Assembly (NCBI RefSeq): GCF_963678635.1
Contig: NC_087064.1
Location: forward strand, 54,065,338 to 54,129,337
Length of the DNA stretch: 64,000 nt
Source of the DNA: Symsagittifera roscoffensis
Taxonomy: Eukaryota; Xenacoelomorpha; Acoela; Convolutidae
Direction: 5' to 3'
The notes beneath the pieces were generated by a model. That model worked only from the letters and a program-made list of their open reading frames with translations, ran no database searches and was not told the DNA's origin. How positions within the stretch are numbered: position 1 is the stretch's first letter; each line of letters begins with the position of its first letter. Position numbers and translations under genes: made by a program. Shown here piece by piece: positions 28,533 through 41,192 of this stretch.

Positions 28533-30465
28533 ATTTGTACCGTTATGTTTAGCCCGTGAAAAACATCTCACAACTCGTGACAAACCTATTTTACCAGCAA
28601 TCATCCACCTAGCCAGTCAGGTCTGCGTATCACCATCCCTACCTTTGCATATTTTTTGCGTACTTTCAGTCTTAATATGTGCATGTGCACACTCCGGTAA
28701 ATTTGAATGGATAGCAGGGCAGCTGAACACGCTTTTGCAGGACAAATGCGCCCTTCGGGCGCAATTATAATGCTCAGTCAAAACTGGACATGATGGCTTA
28801 AAAAACAACAACAATTTTATTTCAGTTTTTTGGATAATTTCGAGTTGGATGCTCTTGCACTGAGCCCTACGGGGCGCGCAGAGCATCCTACAAGATTTGC
28901 AGGAAAGAAATCAAAAAAAATTTTGTCTTTTTGTCTTTTTTCAGTTTTTTTTTCGTATTAGTTTCAGCAATGTCATTATCTTTCACAACAAATCGTGAAA
29001 TTTTGCGGCAGCTTACAATGAAACTTTCCATCTGGCTAAATATGACCTAAACTACTGAAGCTAATGTAAGACAGATCTGAATGAAAAAAAATTTTACTTC
29101 ACAAATTTCGGTTTAACGACCAAATAAGAAAATTATAAAAGCAAAAACTTCAAAAAAAGAAGTTTTTCAATGATTTTGCCCGAACGATGTGCATATTTTC
29201 CAACGGGAAACTCGTTTTTTAAATCAGAATCCAATATTTTCAACTTACAAATTTTTCCATTTTTCGGACCTTAGATGACCGTCTTAAAAAATGAAATTTT
29301 TAATTTTCGCGAACTTTTAATTTTCAAAAATTCCAAAATCATCTCCAATTTCATAATACAGTTCGAATCATGGTAAATTGGTGAGTTGCACAGCACTTCA
29401 ATGAAAACAACAAAGAAAGGCTGGCATCGTATATTATGTCTTGCAGAAAATCGAACCAATATCTTCCGTGTGATCTAGATCAGATTGAATTAAGCATTCA
29501 GAACAACAACTGAGTGCCTCATATAAATAGATATTTGCGATCAAATGAAAACGTTGCATAAAAGTTTACACCGCAACCACCACATTTGATTTGCGTCAAA
29601 TGTTACCTTTAAGTCAAGCTAAGACCAAGTACACCAGGACAAAAGTCCTTGCCCCATAGGCAGGCAGATCGTTCATGTACAAAATTTGACAGAATAGGAT
29701 TCCTGTAAAATCTGTCACCACTTAGTATTAACTTAAAAAGGAAGCTAAAAAATATACAAAATGTAAGCGAAAAGACACTAAAAGACAATTACTTAACTAT
29801 TTGCACTAATTGACGTTAAAAAACGTATTTGCCGTACCTGTTTCTTTGAATATCAGTTTGATAAAAAATGGGCGTGAATTTTGGTGATTACAAATGGCAA
29901 ACGAATGCCCTCACCGTCTGGAATTAAAAAAACTTTCAATTGAGAAATTTTATGGAAAATATTCATCCACAACCGTTCCGAATTTTATGTGGTGAATGCC
30001 ACACAATTCTCAAACCAAAAACTAATACATGGCGACAGGATTTAATTGACCTAAATTTAGGAAAACTTCGAGATTATAAATCCTCTGCAATTTAAAAAAG
30101 ATGTAAATAAGTCATGATCCACCATTTAAATGGGAAAAAAAATTTTCTGTTCAGACAAAGGATGTTTTTTCTAATATTGGACATCGATTTTGTCTGGGAC
30201 TAGAAAATGTTGTTTCATTTTGATGATGTGTTAGACTGTGTAAACAAAAGTTTTTCTCGAAATAAGCAAAGTAAAAAAAATCATTTTAAAATTTTGATAG
30301 TCGCGCTATCATTGTAAAGACTTAAACCTCAATTTACTCCCAAGTTATTAATCTACTTATACTCAAGTATGATACCACCCTAACTAATTTGCTATCTCAA
30401 TCTTGAGAAAATTTTAAAATAGGTTTATAATTTATATCAGAATGATAGCAAAAGCATTCAAATAA
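28533..30465. other. Non-coding DNA
   Basis: Only short overlapping ORFs on both strands without recognisable features. Two GC-rich islands at 28740-28770 and 28860-28885 hold short palindromes. Confidence 0.4.
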
Positions 30466-30849
30466 ATGTTTAAATTATTGTTGTATCTCCCTTGTATTTT
30501 TTCAAAAACTATACAAAAAGTTTCCGAAAAAACGTTCATCTTCTCATACCTCAGATACAAGGCCCCATTTATAGTGAAAACAAATCTTTTTCAAGAAACT
30601 GAAAAACATGGAGAACAATCAGCCAACCCAATCATTTTGTGTTCACTGCCACAATTAAATCCAAATCCACTTTTCCAAATATGTCAAAATAATCTGCCCA
30701 ATGAGCCAAATTTCAATCAAAACTCTACAGAACTTACAGATTGTCGCTCGAACATAACCGTCTGTAACCGGTGTATTGTACAAAATATCACACAAAACCC
30801 GTATGCCATTTACCCACAATTTTTTCGACCGTTTCAATCAGTTAATTAG
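30466..30849 (+). CDS. Unrecognised 127-codon ORF
   Basis: The longest ORF in this stretch. It starts with a hydrophobic N-terminus ('MFKLLLYLPCIFSKTI') and ends with an Asn/Gln/Pro-rich, cysteine-containing half ('CNRCIVQNITQNPYAIYP'). It could be a secreted protein, or more probably a relic of an LTR element gag/ORF, whose Asn/Gln-rich composition it shares. No family recognised. Confidence 0.25.
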   Translation: MFKLLLYLPCIFSKTIQKVSEKTFIFSYLRYKAPFIVKTNLFQETEKHGEQSANPIILCSLPQLNPNPLFQICQNNLPNEPNFNQNSTELTDCRSNITVCNRCIVQNITQNPYAIYPQFFRPFQSVN

Positions 30850-33800
30850 TAACATAAAAGTTTTTCCATTAACGTTTTTTTTATAAACGTTTGTCTGTAG
30901 CTCTTCTCAAAAAAATATATAAATAAAAAAAACATATATAAATAGACCAAATTTTCCCGCTTGCAAAAACTAGTGCCACATTTTGGTTTTCTTTTCAAAG
31001 TTTTTGAATATAAAACCGAGAATGATTCATGAATTCTCAATTGAACTTATGCAATTCTTGATTCTGCTCCTGAAAGACGAAATTGTAAATTGTCTTTTGA
31101 TAGAAGAGACCATTGAAACCTGTAAATCATGTTTCCAAGAAATCAGTCACAATGAACCATAGTATAGTAAGGACCTCAGGTTTTTTCCGCTCTTGAAGTA
31201 GCGACCAGAAATGCAAAACGAAAGAAAGATTAAACTGGATCGACAAAAAGTCCTCGATATACTACTTCTTCTAAACGTTTTTAAAAAATTACAACCGGTG
31301 GAACCTTTCATCATACATTGAGCTAACCAACTCAACAACCAAAGAAAAATCACTATAGCCTTTCGAAATGATTACAGAAAAGGGACGATTAAAAACGAAG
31401 AACAGCCTCTGGGAGATTAAACAAAGATCAGAAGAAAATTTCATCCTAAGAGCAGGAGAGGCTCAAATAAACCTACAATTCTAAAGAATGAATGCATTCA
31501 AAATGAGATTGTAGGCCAACAGCCTTCTAGTTAAACAGAAATCACTTAACCGAGGGCCTTCAAAAATTGACTATCAAAATACAGCTGAAAAAAAAACAGA
31601 AAACGTAAGTTAGAAGCATCGCAGAGAAAAATAGCGCTCCTAAAATCGAATAACATGGAAATGGAGAAAGAAAAAAAGAAAAAGAACATTTACCAAATTT
31701 GTTTCCATAATTTCATTTAGCTGTATTTTTTTTTCAATTTTATGTTTGATGGCTTTTTTAAGATTTTAATCGAATGCCCACTCTAGCTTTTGGCACCATT
31801 CTCATGGTAAGAATCTTTAGCGTACTATTTTCTAAAAAGGAGATGGGTTGTAGTATTGCAAACACAAAAGGGACAAAAGGCTATTGTCCTAAGCTTACCT
31901 AAATAAGACTCAATGCTAAATTCAAAAAAGTGTCTTTTAAACTATAGCCTCTTCCATAGATCAGAAATTGGCTGATTTACTCTTATAAGGAAAAAAATCC
32001 TTGATATAAAAAATGACTATTTTTTATAAAGTCGTCCGATTTTTTTTCATTTTTTCATTCTAAGTGTTTTGTAATAGCGTTGACTATTTACAATGAAAGG
32101 ATAGCGAAGAAGCACGTGAAGCTTAGGTACCTTGATAGAGTTCCGGTTTCTGCTTACGTGCAAAAGACTGGTTGGAAATCGTCAGTGTATCATTTTACTC
32201 TGACAGCAGCAACTATAAATCTTAAAATTTTGTCTCTCCTCATAACTGTTCTAATTTTTCATATCTCACTACTCAGAAAAATAGCTTTAATAAAAAAAAG
32301 TTTAAGCTTTTCTTTAGAGTCGATTAAATATTAAATCGAGATAAATCACCACACAACCGCTACAAGTACAAGTACAAAACTGAAAATTACCCCAGCAGCC
32401 GGGGAAAAAAAGTTCACCACCGCGCAATAGTCCCGATGATTTTTTGACAACTCTCCAGTAGAAAAGTGACATAGTTCTCCAGATTTGACTCGGTAGATTA
32501 TCCTCCACCGTAGCAAGAAGATAATATGCAAATGCAGCGTAAGATTGTAACGCCCTCCCCAACTCCCCCAATAGGTTTTTTTCCTCTAAAATAATGAACC
32601 TCTGCATACATGTGGCAGATCTATGCCCCCCTAAATCCTCCCCTTCTTTGTAGTATTTTGTAGGATTTGTAAAACAAAACTCGAGTCAATTTATTTGCGC
32701 CTCAACATCATATGAGAATTGAGAATTCTAGAGAATCAGTTTTAGTTTTTAGTAGATCACTGATTTAGATTTTCATGGGTAATTCAAATTTTTCGAAGAA
32801 AGTGAGGAATATTTATGCCCATGTTTTTTTTATGCAGACCACTTTTACAAAGCTCTGACTCCTCGGAGGAGCGATCTCCTGATCTGCATGTGGCCAGTCG
32901 AGTGTGCTGACCAATCTAACCTGCAATGAGTTTGGCTAAAACTGCTGGTTTCGTTAACTCGCACTAAAAAGTCGTTGAATTGAGGCAGCTAATTGGTTTC
33001 ATTAACTCTGTACACAACAAAATTGCAAGGCTTAGTTTTGGTGATTTTACCATCAGCCTACAATTCATAGTTTTGCCAATATTTAATATAGCAAATTATC
33101 CGAGACCAATTAAAGGGCAGTCGGAACATTCAGGGCTCTGCCCTGATACGAGCAATCTTGTATTACCTCGGTTTGCCATTGTTTAAGCAGTGGTGCGCTA
33201 TATCTCCGCCCACGCAGAGACAAAGCCTGTTTAAACGAACTATAACAATTATCGAAAGGTTCTGCGTCTTATCAGGGCATTATCTTTAATGGTTTTTATA
33301 CCTTTTACAATATTGCCGATATTTTTCCACAATCGACAAAATTATTTTTGAAAGCAATTTCATCGTTTGAAAAGCTCCATGAGCAACCGGCGCTATCTGT
33401 TTGGCATCTTACCATTAGCTTTTAAAATAGCTGATTAGGCATAAGTAGACTTCATCGAATGCGACAATTTCTGAAAAAGAATAAAGTGAAAAAAAAACTC
33501 AAAGCACCGAGCGCCTTGAAAGTATACATTTTTAATAAAACTGTTGGCTAATGCATACAACTTTTTCAGACAAAAAAGGCCTCTCATAATGCTCATCAAT
33601 TAAATTCCGTTTCGTGAACTATAGTCTTCAAAACTGCCAATTAAGTGTCATTGAAACAATCATTGCTATTGAGAATCAAAGAAACAATTTATTAGCTTAA
33701 AATAGCTCTAAGCTATGCTTTTCAGTAATTGGAACCTACCGTAATTTACCCACGTCAGCCGACGAACCCTAAAATTAAATGTCTTGTCGTATTGTAGGTT

Positions 33801-33895
33801 TTTTCGGATTGAGTTTTTTAATTAAATTGCAGATCTATCTTGTTGAAAAAAGTTTAATTTTAATTTAGAGTTTGCGAAACTGACAAAATAACATC
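30850..33895. other. Mostly non-coding DNA with decayed coding-like patches
   Basis: 31020-31330 on the plus strand reads as helical protein with stops ('DEIVNCLLIEETIETCKSC', 'RQKVLDILLLLNVFKKLQP'). 32080-32334 holds an 84-codon frame ('KKHVKLRYLDRVPVSAYVQ'). Neither is recognised. The rest is AT-rich and featureless. Confidence 0.3.
32851..32930 (-). repeat. tRNA-like 5' half, possible SINE head
   Basis: On the minus strand, 'TTAGATTGGTCAGCACACTC' and then GACT…ATCAGGAGATC resemble a tRNA D-arm and anticodon arm. No GTTCGANTCC box B follows (CTCCTCCGAGG instead), so it is not a complete tRNA gene. It could be a tRNA-derived SINE or a decayed tRNA. Confidence 0.35.
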
Positions 33896-34384
33896 TAAAT
33901 TGGTCCTTTTTGTTTGAAACTTGGTCTTTGTCAATTACTTTGCTTTGTATTTCTCTGGTTAATTTGAATGCTCTTGGCACACCGGAACTGGTAGCAGAGG
34001 GTTAGAACAAAAGCGTTTCTTTGTTTTCACGCTTTTAAAAATGACCTTCAATTACATCCATTGGGTGGAGGGCACAGCCTAAACGAACTTAAATCTTCCC
34101 ACCTCTCCTCGGAGCTAATTTGTTTTAATTTTTAGTGTAAATCTAGCAGCGATAGCGAAACAGGGCAAATTTTTGGTTGAGATTTTCAACAAAAGCACAA
34201 AAACGCTTGCACGTTTCCTTAAAACAATGCTTGCGGTGAAGCATTTGTTCGACAATAAGACGCTTATGTAGTTCTACCAGAGCTCAAAAAGGCCCAGGTT
34301 GTTCTAAGCAAAGTGAAATTCGTCCGAACCAACCCCGTCATAGCCATGTTCTCGCAAGCATCTTAGATTTAGATTAAATCATGC

Positions 34385-35340
34385 TTTTTCTTTATTGACC
34401 AAACAATGCATTTGGAACCAGTTTAAAACTAGAATTTAAACAAAATTATATTCTTGATAAAACGATCTCTATAAATATTTCTTACTAACCAATTATGATC
34501 CATAACTTTCACTGACAATTATTTGTAAAGCTGAAACTACTTTAGACCTACTAACAAATTCGATTTGGCAGAATAGAATTAGAAATAAGATCAAAAAATG
34601 AATTGCAAAATTGCAAAATGTTAGATAACATAGACAATCTAATAGATATGTCGGTCTCTACGACTCAATACGTCTACTCCAGTATTTCAATCGAAACGAC
34701 AAACACCAGGTCAAAATCCGAACAACAAAAGGAGTTTCTACATCGTGACACGACGCGAACTGCAGCGAGGATTTCTCTGCATAATTCTTCATGCAAAAAA
34801 TTTTCATTCTCTCATATGGAAATGAATTACTTTGAGCAATAAGATTCCTTTCCGAGCAAAATATTTCTTGATGTGGTATTACCATGTTATTTAATCATAA
34901 TAACGACAGATGAACAGATACAGGAGTCGTTCCTTTCATCAAATCTGCATTAATTTTAAAAATTTTCTAAAATTAAATTTTACTGATAAAAAATACAAAA
35001 ATTAGTTAGTATTAAGACTAAATTTAGTTTTATTTGATTTATCGAGGTTTCTGCTTCTCAAGCGACCAAAAAGTTTCACTAATTTCTCTTTCTGCAATCT
35101 TCTTCATCCTTTTTCCCCTCATGTAAAATATAACCATAATTATTCAAAGTATAATATCACTTAATTTTTTAATCTTTAATTCTTTTTCTTTAGGCTCTGA
35201 ATATTTTAATTAGCTTAAATTTAAAACTCAAATAATATCACAGCCTATCCTTGCTTTGTAATAACTTAACTTTCGCTTAAACCAGCTCATTAAGGCTATC
35301 CTTGGATCTTTAAAACTTAATTTACCCTCAAAATTTAGTT
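34385..35340 (+). repeat. Family B LTR-leader copy with internal deletion
   Basis: Begins CCAAACAATGCATTTGGAAC and follows the fuller copy at 35345 closely, but jumps from 'GCTGAAACTAC' (about 34535) straight to 'TTAGACCTACTAACAAATTC', losing about 250 bp. The same structure recurs at 36606-37561 through the tandem duplication. The small ORFs on both strands here are not conserved as proteins. Confidence 0.8.
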
Positions 35341-35344
35341 CATT

Positions 35345-36116
35345 TAATCTAGACCAATCAATGCATTTTGAACCAGTTTAAAACTGGTATTTATAATCAA
35401 TTATATTCTTGATAAAACTATCTTTAGAAAAAATTCATACTAACAAATCATGATCCATAACTATTACTGACAATTATTTGTATTGCTGAAACTACGTGTT
35501 GTTTCAGCACCAGAACAACTTAATTATAACTTATAAGACACTTGTTCTCCTTTGGAAAAAGTTCCAGATGTCTAACCCGCAAATACCAGTATATAGTAGT
35601 TCTTTTGAGACGGAGAGATAAAAGAGTAAGGTGAAGATCGGTATTTGACTAAAAAGTTGCACGAATCTATCCGGCCGAAAATAAGATAGCGTGACGAACA
35701 GACGGTGTACCTTTTTCGAAAATACTCTAAGAGTAAGCTAATCTAGGTATAAACTCAACTTGTGCCACCTAAAGTCTTGCACATGACCTACTAACAAATT
35801 CGGTTTGGCAGAATATAATTAGAAACAAGATCCAAATTTGAATTGCAAAATTGCAAAATGTTAGGTCACATAGACAATATAATAGATATGTCTCTACGAC
35901 TCAATACGTCTACTCCAATACTTCAAACGAAACAACAAACACCAGGACCAGGTCAAAAACTGAACAACAAACCGAGCTTCTACAACGTGACACGACGCGA
36001 ACTGCATCGAGGATAACTTTACATAATTCTTCAAGCAGTAAATTTTAATTCTCTATTATGAAAATAAATTACTTATAGCAATTAGATTCCTTGCCCAGCA
36101 AAATATTTCTTGATGT
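35345..36116 (+). repeat. Family B LTR copy
   Basis: A fuller copy, with AACCAGTTTAAAACTGG near its start (also at 53425 and, reversed, near 20310), then TGCTGAAACTAC and CACCAGAACAAC, then CCGGCCGAAAATAAGATAGC and GACGAACAGACGGTGTACC. The last block is the most conserved part in all copies. Repeated at 37566-38337. Confidence 0.8.
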
Positions 36117-38337
36117 TAAATTGGTCCTTTTTGTTTGAAACTTGGTCTTTGTCAATTACTTTGCTTTGTATTTCTCTGGTTAATTTGAATGCTCTTGGCA
36201 CACCGGAACTGGTAGCAGAGGGTTAGAACAAAAGCGTTTCTTTGTTTTCACGCTTTTAAAAATGACCTTCAATTACATCCATTGGGTGGAGGGCACAGCC
36301 TAAACGAACTTAAATCTTCCCACCTCTCCTCGGAGCTAATTTGTTTTAATTTTTAGTGTAAATCTAGCAGCGATAGCGAAACAGGGCAAATTTTTGGTTG
36401 AGATTTTCAACAAAATCACAAAAACGCTTGTACGTTTCCTTAAAACAATGCTTGCGGTGAAGCATTTGTTCGACAATAAGACGCTTATGTAGTTCTACCA
36501 GAGCTCAAAAAGGCCCAGGTTGTTCTAAGCAAAGTGAAATTCGTCCGAACCAACCCCGTCATAGCCATGTTCTCGCAAGCATCTTAGATTTAGATTAAAT
36601 CATGCTTTTTCTTTATTGACCAAACAATGCATTTGGAACCAGTTTAAAACTAGAATTTAAACAAAATTATATTCTTGATAAAACGATCTCTATAAATATT
36701 TCTTACTAACCAATTATGATCCATAACTTTCACTGACAATTATTTGTAAAGCTGAAACTACTTTAGACCTACTAACAAATTCGATTTGGCAGAATAGAAT
36801 TAGAAATAAGATCAAAAAATGAATTGCAAAATTGCAAAATGTTAGATAACATAGACAATCTAATAGATATGTCGGTCTCTACGACTCAATACGTCTACTC
36901 CAGTATTTCAATCGAAACGACAAACACCAGGTCAAAATCCGAACAACAAAAGGAGTTTCTACATCGTGACACGACGCGAACTGCAGCGAGGATTTCTCTG
37001 CATAATTCTTCATGCAAAAAATTTTCATTCTCTCATATGGAAATGAATTACTTTGAGCAATAAGATTCCTTTCCGAGCAAAATATTTCTTGATGTGGTAT
37101 TACCATGTTATTTAATCATAATAACGACAGATGAACAGATACAGGAGTCGTTCCTTTCATCAAATCTGCATTAATTTTAAAAATTTTCTAAAATTAAATT
37201 TTACTGATAAAAAATACAAAAATTAGTTAGTATTAAGACTAAATTTAGTTTTATTTGATTTATCGAGGTTTCTGCTTCTCAAGCGACCAAAAAGTTTCAC
37301 TAATTTCTCTTTCAGCAATCTTCTTCATCCTTTTTCCCCTCATGTAAAATATAACCATAATAATTCAAAGTATAAAATCACTTAATTTTTTAATCTTTAA
37401 TTCTTTTTCTTTAGGCTCTGAATATTTTAATTAGCTTAAATTTAAAACTCAAATAATATCACAGCCTATCCTTGCTTTGTAATAACTTAACTTTCGCTTA
37501 AACCAGCTCATTAAGGCTATCCTTGGATCTTTAAAACTTAATTTACCCTCAAAATTTAGTTCATTTAATCTAGACCAATCAATGCATTTTGAACCAGTTT
37601 AAAACTGGTATTTATAATCAATTATATTCTTGATAAAACTATCTTTAGAAAAAATTCATACTAACAAATCATGATCCATAACTATTACTGACAATTATTT
37701 GTATTGCTGAAACTACGTGTTGTTTCAGCACCAGAACAACTTAATTATAACTTATAAGACACTTGTTCTCCTTTGGAAAAAGTTCCAGATGTCTAACCCG
37801 CAAATACCAGTATATAATAGTTCTTTTGAGACGGAGAGATAAAAGAGTAAGGTGAAGATCGGTATTTGACTAAAAAGTTGCACGAATCTATCCGGCCGAA
37901 AATAAGATAGCGTGACGAACAGACGGTGTACCTTTTTCGAAAATACTCTAAGAGTAAGCTAATCTAGGCATAAACTCAACTTGTGCCACCTAAAGTCTTG
38001 CACATGACCTACTAACAAATTCGGTTTGGCAGAATATAATTAGAAACAAGATCAAAATTTGAATTGCAAAATTGCAAAATGTTAGGTGACATAGACAATA
38101 TAATAGATATGTCTCTACGACTCAATACGTCTACTCCAATACTTCAAACGAAACAACAAACACCAGGACCAGGTCAAAAACTGAACAACAAACCGAGCTT
38201 CTACAACGTGACACGACGCGAACTGCAGCGAGGATAACTTTACAGAATTCTTCAAGCAGTAAATTTTAATTCTCTAATATGAAAATAAATTACTTATAGC
38301 AATTAGATTCCTTGCCCAGTAAAATTATTCTTGATGT

Positions 38338-39782
38338 TGTATTAACATACTATTTAAAATAATAACGACTGATAAACAGATACAGGGGTCGTTTCTGTCA
38401 TCAAATCTGCAGTAGTTTCTAAATTTTTGTAAAAGTAAAATTTACTGATAAAAATACAAAAATTAGTTAGTAATGAAATTAAAGTTAATTTTAATTAGTT
38501 TATCGAAGTTACTTGCTTCTCAAGGGACCTAATTCTTTCACTTCTCTTTTTTTCTTTTTCTCTAATCTTCTTCATCCTTGTCTCCTCATCTAAAATATAA
38601 CCTTAATTATTCAAAGTCTAATATCATGTAAACTTCTTCATCTTTAGTTCATTTTCTTTAGGTTCTCAACATTTTAATTAGTTTAAACTTAAAAATTAAA
38701 TAGCACAAGGCCTAGCCTTGCTTTGTTTTAACTTAAATTTTTCTTAAACTAGATCTTTCTTAAAATAGTGCTATCCTTGAATCTTTAAAAATTAATTTAA
38801 TCTCAAAATTTAATGCAATTAGCTTAAAACTATTTGATCATCAAGGCTTCTCTTTGGATCACTCAAAAAAATTTTGTTCCCCCAACTTTTTAGACGTCGA
38901 TTCACTTTCCAATCCTTATCAACGAACCAGCACTAAATGAAGGTTTTGAGAAACTAACCATTTTAGTTAAGATAAGCAGTGAAGAATGTGGGTTACTGGT
39001 TTTTCACTAGAGCCCCTCCTCTTAGTTGACCTAAGCTAAAACAATCACAACTTAGAAAGATCTAACATAGTATCTAACGATCTACTTGTTTTCTATATAT
39101 ACCCGAAAATTGTGGATTGATTTACTAATCTCCAAACCTTGATCACAATTCACAACCCTATGTAAGATTAAGTAATTTTGTCGTAAAATAAACCTTAGCC
39201 ACAGAGAGAGTATTACATCATTCTAACGAATTCAAATAATTTCTCTCCAACCCGTCAACTTCGACAATGTATGCCCCAAGTTAGGCTAATCTCACAACAA
39301 GCTTAATAACTAACAGTTTAGGAAATAAAAATTCTAACCTGTGGTTTTTGCAGTTATGATCCTCAATTTTGGCTCAAGAGATAATATAGGCAACCAACAC
39401 ACAAACCTACGCCACAATTGCTTAATTAAAAACGAAAGATATCACCTTGTAAAAACACCACATAGACTAGACAAAAAACAGTAAATATTAGATTCAAAAA
39501 AAACAAAAAAAGGCAATTAAACGAAAACAAAAACAAATTATTAAACGAAGACTTTTCAATACACGAAACGCAGTTTTGGAATCCGACACAACTTTAATAC
39601 AAGAAAATTTAGACTAAAAAATTCAATTGACAAAAATTACCCAATAAACGAACAAAAACTTTTTTCTGAATCAGAATCTACAACATTATCATCAATAAAA
39701 GGTAAACGTAGAGAAAAAAATTCATACCTTTGTAAACCAGTACGCCTATTCAAATGGAATCACCAAGAAGACACATTGAAAG
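38338..39782 (+). repeat. Family B 5' leader, copy 2
   Basis: Non-coding DNA between the LTR and gag. 38338-39020 matches 19640-19001 reversed. 39020-39740 has no counterpart in copy 1 because of the gap and the element A insertion. No clear primer binding site was recognised. Confidence 0.65.
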
Positions 39783-40359
39783 GTGCACATTTACCGTGAT
39801 ACAATACAAAAAATGATTCATTACGAAGAAAATTTTGACGATCATTCTATTCTTCCTTTTGTCATTCACCCACAAAGCGGTCCCGCTAGAGAGCTAGTAC
39901 AAAATCTAATAGCAAATTTGTTCGAAAAAGTAATTAGTACCCGTTCTACAAACTATATTAGCAGACCAAACCGACTATGTATGGGACCCTGGATGGTCTC
40001 ATCTATTATTTGTCAATATACAGGAAGCTTTTTCAAGTGCAGCAATCGCCACTGTCTCCGCGCACAAACATTATTTAGGAGCAAATCAACTCATCATTGA
40101 TGCATTACCCTTAAATTATAACACAATATTTAATGTTAAAACAAGTAATAATAGTTTAAACACAATATTTATAAAGACACAGGAATCCCTTAATGGTACT
40201 AGAAATCTGACACAACAAGATAATCAAATACCATCGCTTGTTATAAATCAAGAAGTAATTGAAACAATACCTACACCAACACCAGAAAGTATCTCTCTTA
40301 TTCATCAAACAATCACAACACCACATAATAAAATAACTCCCTCCTACAAACAACACTGA
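39783..40359 (+). pseudogene. Gag N-terminal part, family B copy 2
   Basis: Two frames cover it: 39783-39935 ('DHSILPFVIHPQSGPARELV'), then, after a frameshift near 39940, an ATG-less open frame to the TGA at 40357. This second frame reads 'LADQTDYVWDPGWSHLLFVN' onward and is rich in Asn/Thr/Gln. The same text occurs in copy 1 at 1-1017. The matrix-like role is inferred from position only. Confidence 0.65.
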
Positions 40360-40541
40360 AATCAACAGTCAAACCCTCCGTTGTTCCAAATTTGTCTCCT
40401 CAGATTGATTATCAAAATATAGACCAACAACTAAACCCGACAATCAAACAAACAAGAACACGCAAATAGAGATAATTTCGCAAATCAAAATTATGATTTT
40501 TTCTTAAACAACAACATTAGTAACCCAAGGGCAAAACCTTT

Positions 40542-41192
40542 TTGCACAACACCGACATCAATCACATGAACATAACTACATTCGGCAGATACCACAACCA
40601 GTTTTCCAGTCATTTTTCTGTAATGAAAAACGAAAAACTTCAAAATAATTGGAATAATACTGATCAACCACTGAATATTTATGAAAGAGTTACTTTTGAA
40701 CCCTCCATGAATTCAGAACGAACACGACAAAAACAACAACCCTCCCTAAACGACCTAATTCCGCACAATCAAATAATAAAATACAATGACAAAACCAAAA
40801 TACTCAAAGTTCCCAGACCAATCCAATGCAAAAACGAAAACCCAATACTATTTCTTTTACAACAACACAAAATTACAAAAACCCAACTTACAATTTTTTG
40901 TAATACAACACAAATACAACGCACAGCAGAATTATTTCAAATGACAATGAATCCATACTTTATGGATGGATCAACTATTACATCTAATAAACCACTCACG
41001 GTGTTCACAGGAACAGACACTGAAACATCAGTAGAATACTATTTCATTGCATTTACTGCAAATTTAGTTTCAAATATAGGCCCAGAACCTGTAAATAAAC
41101 CACTTCATCAGAATCGGATATATAGGCGCACATCATTATTTCATACCACTCTTGATCGTGCAGCTCAAAAATGGTTTTCAGTCCAACCATAG
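40542..41192 (+). CDS. Gag capsid-like region, family B copy 2
   Basis: 216 codons: an Asn-rich N-terminus, then a folded-looking part ('KITKTQLTIFCNTTQIQ') and an end 'FHTTLDRAAQKWFSVQP', which resembles the 'LxGxAxxWYxxL' helix of retrotransposon capsid proteins. The frame stops at 41192, but capsid-like text continues degenerately. The first Met is arbitrary. Confidence 0.55.
   Translation: MHNTDINHMNITTFGRYHNQFSSHFSVMKNEKLQNNWNNTDQPLNIYERVTFEPSMNSERTRQKQQPSLNDLIPHNQIIKYNDKTKILKVPRPIQCKNENPILFLLQQHKITKTQLTIFCNTTQIQRTAELFQMTMNPYFMDGSTITSNKPLTVFTGTDTETSVEYYFIAFTANLVSNIGPEPVNKPLHQNRIYRRTSLFHTTLDRAAQKWFSVQP

Larger units (their letters stand above)
33896..38337. repeat. 2221-bp tandem duplication, two near-identical units
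   Basis: 33896-36116 and 36117-38337 align end to end with only a handful of substitutions, e.g. GCACAAAAACGCTTGC/TCACAAAAACGCTTGT. Each unit contains about 0.5 kb of unassigned DNA, an internally deleted family B LTR (from 34385 / 36606) and a fuller one (from about 35345 / 37566). Confidence 0.95.

Noticed and set aside
28748-28762. GCGCCC-TTC-GGGCGC hairpin as a possible terminator
   Set aside because: The window is eukaryotic and there is no adjacent gene; a short GC palindrome alone is not evidence of a terminator.
34603-34885. 79- and 75-codon ORFs repeated at 36824-37106
   Set aside because: They recur only because of the tandem duplication and lie in LTR/leader DNA on both strands; the third related copy (19.7 kb, reverse) does not preserve them as protein.
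33896-38337. CRISPR-like or satellite array interpretation of the repeated blocks
   Set aside because: The blocks are LTR copies of about 1 kb and one large tandem duplication, not short regularly spaced repeats.
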